Assembly: GCA_025352665.1 (NCBI GenBank) | Contig: JANXSM010000171.1 | Span: forward strand, 1 to 64,000 | Reading direction: 5' to 3' | DNA length: 64,000 bases | Source: Rhodospirillales bacterium | Lineage (GTDB): Bacteria; Pseudomonadota; Alphaproteobacteria; Acetobacterales; Acetobacteraceae | Shown: piece by piece, positions 60,063 through 64,000 of the stretch | Layout: each line of letters begins with the position of its first letter | Position numbering within the stretch: the first letter of the stretch is position 1 | Notes under the pieces: model-generated | Told to the model about the DNA's origin: nothing | The model's database searches: none | What the model saw: only the letters and a program-made list of their open reading frames with translations | Position numbers and translations under genes: made by a program

Positions 60063-60683
60063 ATGGCTTTCGTGATCACGGTGGCGCAGCAGAAGGGCGG
60101 AGCGGGCAAAACCATGCTCGCGGCCAATCTCGCTGTGGCTTTCGCTGGGTCCGCGCGGGTGGCGCTGCTGGATATCGACCCGCAGCGCAGCCTGTCGCGC
60201 TGGCACGGCCTGCGCAAACCTGGCGCCGTAGCCTTGCATCTGAGCGAAGTCTCCGGCTGGCGCCTCGCCGCCGAACTGGACAGGCTGCGCGCCAGTCACG
60301 ACGTGGTGCTGATCGACAGCCCGCCGCAGATCGACACCGATGCGCGACTTGCAATCCGCGGGGCAGACCTGGTGATCGTGCCGGTGCAACCGAGCCTGCC
60401 TGACCTGTGGGCAGCCGAAGGCACCTTGAAACTCGCGGTCGCAGAACGCCGGCTCGCCCGCATCGTGCTCAATCGGGCGCCCGCCTCCGGCAAGCTGCGC
60501 GAGCGGGTGATGGCCGAGATCCGGCGGGAGGATCATGCGATGTTCGCAACCGTCATGGGCAATCGCGTCGGCCTGGCAACCGCCTTCGCGGACGGTTCGT
60601 CCATTCTGGAAACCAGCCCGAAATCGGCCGCAGCCCAGGAGATCATGGCACTGCTGGCCGAGATAGAGGCACTTCGGGGCTGA
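60063..60683 (+). CDS. Orphan ParA/MinD-family ATPase
   Basis: A 206-residue deviant-Walker ATPase. The P-loop is KGGAGKTMLAANLAVAFA (Lys11 and Lys16), LLDIDPQRSLSRWH is Walker A' and VLIDSPPQIDTDARLAIRGA is the Walker B region. There is no N-terminal helix-turn-helix and no parB next to it, so it is not the chromosomal partition ParA. The ATG at 60063 is preceded by AGGAGG. Its 3' end overlaps the convergent pbpC by 41 nt. Cargo unknown; positioning of a protein complex is a family-level guess. Confidence 0.83.
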   Translation: MAFVITVAQQKGGAGKTMLAANLAVAFAGSARVALLDIDPQRSLSRWHGLRKPGAVALHLSEVSGWRLAAELDRLRASHDVVLIDSPPQIDTDARLAIRGADLVIVPVQPSLPDLWAAEGTLKLAVAERRLARIVLNRAPASGKLRERVMAEIRREDHAMFATVMGNRVGLATAFADGSSILETSPKSAAAQEIMALLAEIEALRG

Positions 60684-62637
60684 CCCCGCGCCGCACCCGG
60701 ATGGCGCCGTGGGCGGCCTGGCCGTCGGCATCAAGGATCGTGAGGCGGTAGAACCCCGCACTGCGCGGCTGCCAGGCGGCTTCGCGCCGCGCGGGGTCGG
60801 ACGGGATGCGGTCGCCGTCGATCAGGAAAACCAACGGACGCTGGCCGCCCATCACCCGCAAGGTGATCGGACCATCGCCGCTGATGCTCGAATCCTGCGG
60901 CGGAAACAGCAGGCGCAGCGCATCGGCCCGCGCGTTGTTCGATCGGCGCACCACAGGCAGGGTCTCGATCGGCGTGGGCAGCGGAGCCGCCGGCAGCAGC
61001 GTGAACAGCCGCGCCAGCAGGGGCAGGGCCAAGCCGCGGCCGGTCGCCCCCGGCAGCGGTGTGCCGTCGGGACGCCCGACCCAGACACCCGCGACATGAC
61101 GGGCGTCGAACCCCATCGCCCAGGCGTCGCGACCGCCCCAGCTGGTGCCGGTCTTCCACGCGATGCTGCCAGGGCCGCCCTCGGGGAACGCCTGGGTGAG
61201 AATACCGGCAATCACACCCGCCGCCCGGGCCGAAACAAGTGGCTGCGGTTTCGAGGGGGGTCCTTCGAGGCGGAGCGGCGCCATGCCGCCGTCTGTGGCC
61301 AGACCCGCATAAAGGCCGGTCAGCTCGCGCAGCGTGATGCCGGTGCCGCCCAGCGCCAACGGCAGCGAGGCATCGGCCGTGCCGATCGCCCGGTTCGGCA
61401 GCCGCAGCGCCACCCCGGCGCCGCGCATCCGGGCCAGGAACTGCGCCGGCCCGAGCTGGTTGAGCAGGCCCACCGCCGGCAGATTCAGGCTTCGCTGCAG
61501 CGCCTCGGCCATGGTGACCGGGCCGTTGAAGTCACGATCGAAATTCTCTGGCGCGTAGGCGCCGAAGCGGCGTGGCAGATCCTCCAGCATCGTCTCAGGC
61601 CCGGCGATGCCGCCTTCGAAGGCCATGGCGTAGATGAACGGTTTCAGCGCCGAGCCAGGCGAGCGGATCGCCCGGGTCAGGTCGAGCGCATCGCCCCTCC
61701 CCGCACCAAACTGCCCTTCGCTGCCCCCCCCGGTGCCCCCCCCGGTGCCGCTCGCCAACGCCAGGATTTCGCGCGTGCCGGCGTCCGCGATCAGCAACGC
61801 GACCGAGGCATGCGGCGGCAGCGCCAGCGTGGCGGAGGCGGCGAGCTGTTCGACGGCGATCTGCAGCCCCTGGTCGAGCGTGGTGGTGCGGCTGGGTTCG
61901 CGCGAGGCTGCCAGGGCCAATACGGCGTGGCGCGGCATCGGCAGACGCCGGGTTGGCAGAAGGCCGCCGTCCGCCCGCAGAATGCGGTCGCGCAGCGCCC
62001 GGGCGCGATCCGCGTGGCGGTCCGGGCGCAGGGTTTCGGGATGGCGGGGAATGGCGACCAACAAAGCAATTTGCGCGTCGTCCAACTCGCGCGGCGCGAC
62101 TCCGAACCAGGCCAGCGCCCCCGCCCGCACCCCTTCGAGATTGCCACCATAGGGCGCCAGGGTCAGCCACATGCCCAAAATGTCGCGCTTGCCGTAGCGG
62201 GCCTCGAGCTGCAGCGCGCGGCCGATCTCGATCAGCTTGGCGGCCACCGTCCGCGGCCGCGGCGTCAGCAGCCGGGCAACCTGCATGGTCAGCGTGGAGC
62301 CGCCAGACACGATCCGGCCCGCCCTTAGATCCTGCAGCGCTGCGCGAACCAACGAGATCGGGTCGACACCGGGATGCCACCAGAACCGCCGGTCCTCGGT
62401 CGCCACCAGCCGCTCGACCAGCGCCGGGTCGACCTGATCGACCTCGGTGCGAAAGCGCCACACGCCGCCGGGGGCCGGTGTCACGGCGAGCAGCCTGCCG
62501 TTGCGGTCGAGCACCTCGGCAGCCGAGCTGGCCACGCGGGACAGATCCGGCGGAAACGCGCGGTCCAGCCCCCAGACTGTCCCTGCCAGCACGGCGAAAG
62601 CGGCGACGGTACCGGCCATCCACGCCTTCACCATCAT
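60643..62637 (-). CDS. pbpC: Penicillin-binding protein 1C (bifunctional)
   Basis: Peptidoglycan glycosyltransferase plus transpeptidase-like protein, 664 residues. A signal anchor lies at about 5-24. The glycosyltransferase domain has catalytic Glu81 (ATEDRRFW) and GGSTLTMQVARLL. The transpeptidase domain has SALK (Ser329, Lys332), SLN and KTGTSWGGRDAWAMGFD. A C-terminal PBP1C domain follows. Its ATG overlaps the stop of the alpha-2-macroglobulin gene, the classic yfhM-pbpC pair. Residues about 298-308 are a Gly/Thr run encoded by two G8 tracts. Confidence 0.95.
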   Translation of the reverse strand: MMVKAWMAGTVAAFAVLAGTVWGLDRAFPPDLSRVASSAAEVLDRNGRLLAVTPAPGGVWRFRTEVDQVDPALVERLVATEDRRFWWHPGVDPISLVRAALQDLRAGRIVSGGSTLTMQVARLLTPRPRTVAAKLIEIGRALQLEARYGKRDILGMWLTLAPYGGNLEGVRAGALAWFGVAPRELDDAQIALLVAIPRHPETLRPDRHADRARALRDRILRADGGLLPTRRLPMPRHAVLALAASREPSRTTTLDQGLQIAVEQLAASATLALPPHASVALLIADAGTREILALASGTGGGTGGGSEGQFGAGRGDALDLTRAIRSPGSALKPFIYAMAFEGGIAGPETMLEDLPRRFGAYAPENFDRDFNGPVTMAEALQRSLNLPAVGLLNQLGPAQFLARMRGAGVALRLPNRAIGTADASLPLALGGTGITLRELTGLYAGLATDGGMAPLRLEGPPSKPQPLVSARAAGVIAGILTQAFPEGGPGSIAWKTGTSWGGRDAWAMGFDARHVAGVWVGRPDGTPLPGATGRGLALPLLARLFTLLPAAPLPTPIETLPVVRRSNNARADALRLLFPPQDSSISGDGPITLRVMGGQRPLVFLIDGDRIPSDPARREAAWQPRSAGFYRLTILDADGQAAHGAIRVRRGVSPEVPLSRPAVP
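61724..61743 (-). repeat. Two G8 tracts inside pbpC
   Basis: On the coding strand two runs of eight G (61731-61724 and 61743-61736) are separated by CACC, so the unit of 12 bases is repeated in tandem. They encode Gly/Thr residues just before the transpeptidase domain. Such tracts are prone to slippage and would frameshift the transpeptidase part. Confidence 0.9.
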
Positions 62638-64000
62638 TCGGGTGGCAGCACCTGGATGCGTCCCTCCGCCTGGCGGGCGAACACGGCCGGCCGATACATG
62701 TCGCTCATCTCGGCTCCAGGCAGCACGAAGCTGCCCGGCGTCACGGCACGCAGGCGCACGGCGACCCGGACGTCACCTTTGGTGGTCACAATGGCGGCGA
62801 AGCGGTCGTCAGCGGCCGGCTGAGCGTCGGTCTCGCTCAGCGTGTCCATCCAGGGCATGCCCGGCAGTTTCTCGCCCTCCTTGGCGGGGGCGATGCGCCC
62901 GGCGATCTCCCAGCCGGCAGGCAGCCCCTGCATCAGCATGGCCTGATGCGACTGCCCGTCCTCGACGCGGCCTTCGAGCACCAGCACGAACACGGCGTTC
63001 TGCTTCAGCGTGTCGAGGTTGAGGTCGCTGCCATCGAGGTTGAGGAATTTGCGGGTGATGCGCATGCCCGCCCGACCCGCAGGTGGCGCCTGCAGCGGCA
63101 CGCCGGTGATGGCGAGGGACCGCCAGATCGGCTTGTCGCCGTCGTTGCGCACGCTCAGCGGACCGGTCAGCCGCATCACCATTCCGGCGCGACCGCTGGT
63201 CGGCTCGAACGTGACATTGGGCGTTCCCGGAAAGCTGACCTTGGTGGCCGCTTCACGCTGGCCGAGCACCACGGCAGCCGCCGCCGCCCATGCCTGTTCC
63301 TGGGTGTTGAGGCCGGCCGGCACAAAATCGGCGCCGGGCAGACGTGCCATCAACTGCGCCAGACGATCGGGCAGCAGCCCGCTTTCCTTCAGCAGCACGG
63401 CCGTGGCGAGCTGGTCGCGCACCGCGGAGCCGTAATCCTCGTACCACCAGCCCCTGGCCGGCGCGAGCAAGCCAGCGCCGAACGCCGCCTCCGCCCGCGG
63501 CCGGTCGTGCGAGAGCGCAAACGCCGCCCCCAGCTGTGCCCGCGACAGCGGCGTGGGCATGCGCTCCAGGTTTTCCATCAACACGCGCTGCGCCCCAGGC
63601 CGCGCCTGGCCGGCAGCGGCCAGCACGTATAGCCGGTAGGCCTGGGCCGCCAGCTCCGGGGCCTCAGTGCCGTTGCTTTCGGCGCCACCAGCCAGGAATT
63701 TCAACCCGTCCGCCATCGCCTGCGCGGGCACGGTGGCACCGGCCGCACGCGCGCGCAGCAGGAAGTCAAGCGCGTAGGAACTCAGCCAAGGCTGCGCCTC
63801 ACCCTCGCCCGACCACAGGCCGAAGCCACCATCGTACCGCTGACGCTCGAGCACCAGCTGCACGGCCTTCTGCAACCGGCCGGCCCGCACGCTGTCCAGC
63901 TGTTGCTGCACGGTCGGCGCCACCCCGGCCGCAGCCTCCGGGCCGCGTGGCATCATCGCCAACGCCAGACCGCGGCTGGTCGCCTGCTCCAGGCAGGACC
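62634..64000 (-). CDS. yfhM: Bacterial alpha-2-macroglobulin, C-terminal part (cut by window)
   Basis: Periplasmic protease-trapping lipoprotein partner of PBP1C. Only the C-terminal part, about 455 codons, is inside the window. The frame is open to base 64000 and its first codons read SCLEQATSRGLAL, the thioester motif CLEQ. The thioester and the following alpha-helical (alpha-toroid) domain and receptor-binding-like end are therefore visible. The N-terminal macroglobulin domains, bait region and signal peptide lie beyond the edge. The stop overlaps the pbpC start. Confidence 0.92.
   Translation of the reverse strand, partial: SCLEQATSRGLALAMMPRGPEAAAGVAPTVQQQLDSVRAGRLQKAVQLVLERQRYDGGFGLWSGEGEAQPWLSSYALDFLLRARAAGATVPAQAMADGLKFLAGGAESNGTEAPELAAQAYRLYVLAAAGQARPGAQRVLMENLERMPTPLSRAQLGAAFALSHDRPRAEAAFGAGLLAPARGWWYEDYGSAVRDQLATAVLLKESGLLPDRLAQLMARLPGADFVPAGLNTQEQAWAAAAAVVLGQREAATKVSFPGTPNVTFEPTSGRAGMVMRLTGPLSVRNDGDKPIWRSLAITGVPLQAPPAGRAGMRITRKFLNLDGSDLNLDTLKQNAVFVLVLEGRVEDGQSHQAMLMQGLPAGWEIAGRIAPAKEGEKLPGMPWMDTLSETDAQPAADDRFAAIVTTKGDVRVAVRLRAVTPGSFVLPGAEMSDMYRPAVFARQAEGRIQVLPPE

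Noticed and set aside
60063-60683. Chromosomal ParA marking an origin region
   Set aside because: No parB, gidA, trmE or parS-like sites are nearby and the protein is shorter than the partition ParA.

Overview
The window is high-GC alphaproteobacterial chromosome. Gene content and order point to the order Rhodospirillales, most likely the family Acetobacteraceae. This placement is inferred from the alphaproteobacterial runs flhB-cckA, proS-lolC-lolD-dnaE and nuo-birA-coaX-rnj-DUF1467, from a GAAC-N7-GAAC SOS box at recA, and from GC-rich hairpin intergenic repeats of the kind common in that family. No rRNA, CRISPR array, prophage or plasmid gene was seen. Almost everything is core genome; the only clear mobile element is one IS630-family insertion.

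Layout. 1-269: a perfect 128-bp inverted repeat with a 13-nt spacer, overlapping the 3' end of the first gene. 263-6546 (minus): alaS, an OmpR-type response regulator, a sensor kinase and a DegP-type periplasmic protease, an apparent envelope-quality module behind alaS. 6679-9837: Sel1-repeat lipoprotein, LysR regulator with a divergent quinone oxidoreductase, and a cytidine deaminase. 9857-16131 (minus): recA with an SOS-controlled promoter, then the flagellar and cell-cycle run flgB-flgC-fliE-fliQ-fliR-flhB-cckA. 16259-18838 (plus): MsbA-like ABC exporter and a nitroreductase. 18780-20173: a decayed small exported-protein gene and the IS630 copy. 20201-25704: alpha/beta hydrolase (minus), then a plus-strand run of DEAD-box helicase, glutaryl-CoA dehydrogenase, Fe-S RNA methyltransferase and a small membrane protein.

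25863-51148 is one long minus-strand block. Read in the direction of transcription it is nuoABCDEF, two tiny ORFs, nuoGHIJKLMN, birA, coaX, rnj, a DUF1467 protein, a candidate small RNA with its terminator, proS, lolC, lolD and dnaE. Nearly all junctions overlap or abut, so translational coupling is likely. 51272-51723: tRNA-Asp, tRNA-Val and a composite inverted-repeat element. 51724-58375 (minus): tig-clpP-clpX-lon-hup, the classical protein-folding and proteolysis run. 58413-64000: tRNA-Leu, malonyl-CoA decarboxylase, an orphan ParA-type ATPase (plus), penicillin-binding protein 1C, and the C-terminal third of a bacterial alpha-2-macroglobulin cut by the window edge inside its thioester region.

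No wholly new multi-gene system was recognised. The least explained items are the two tiny ORFs wedged between nuoF and nuoG with start/stop overlaps, a candidate terminator-ended small RNA between DUF1467 and proS, the long perfect palindrome at position 1 with a related repeat at 51.5 kb, a CckA kinase without membrane segments, and paired G8 tracts inside pbpC.
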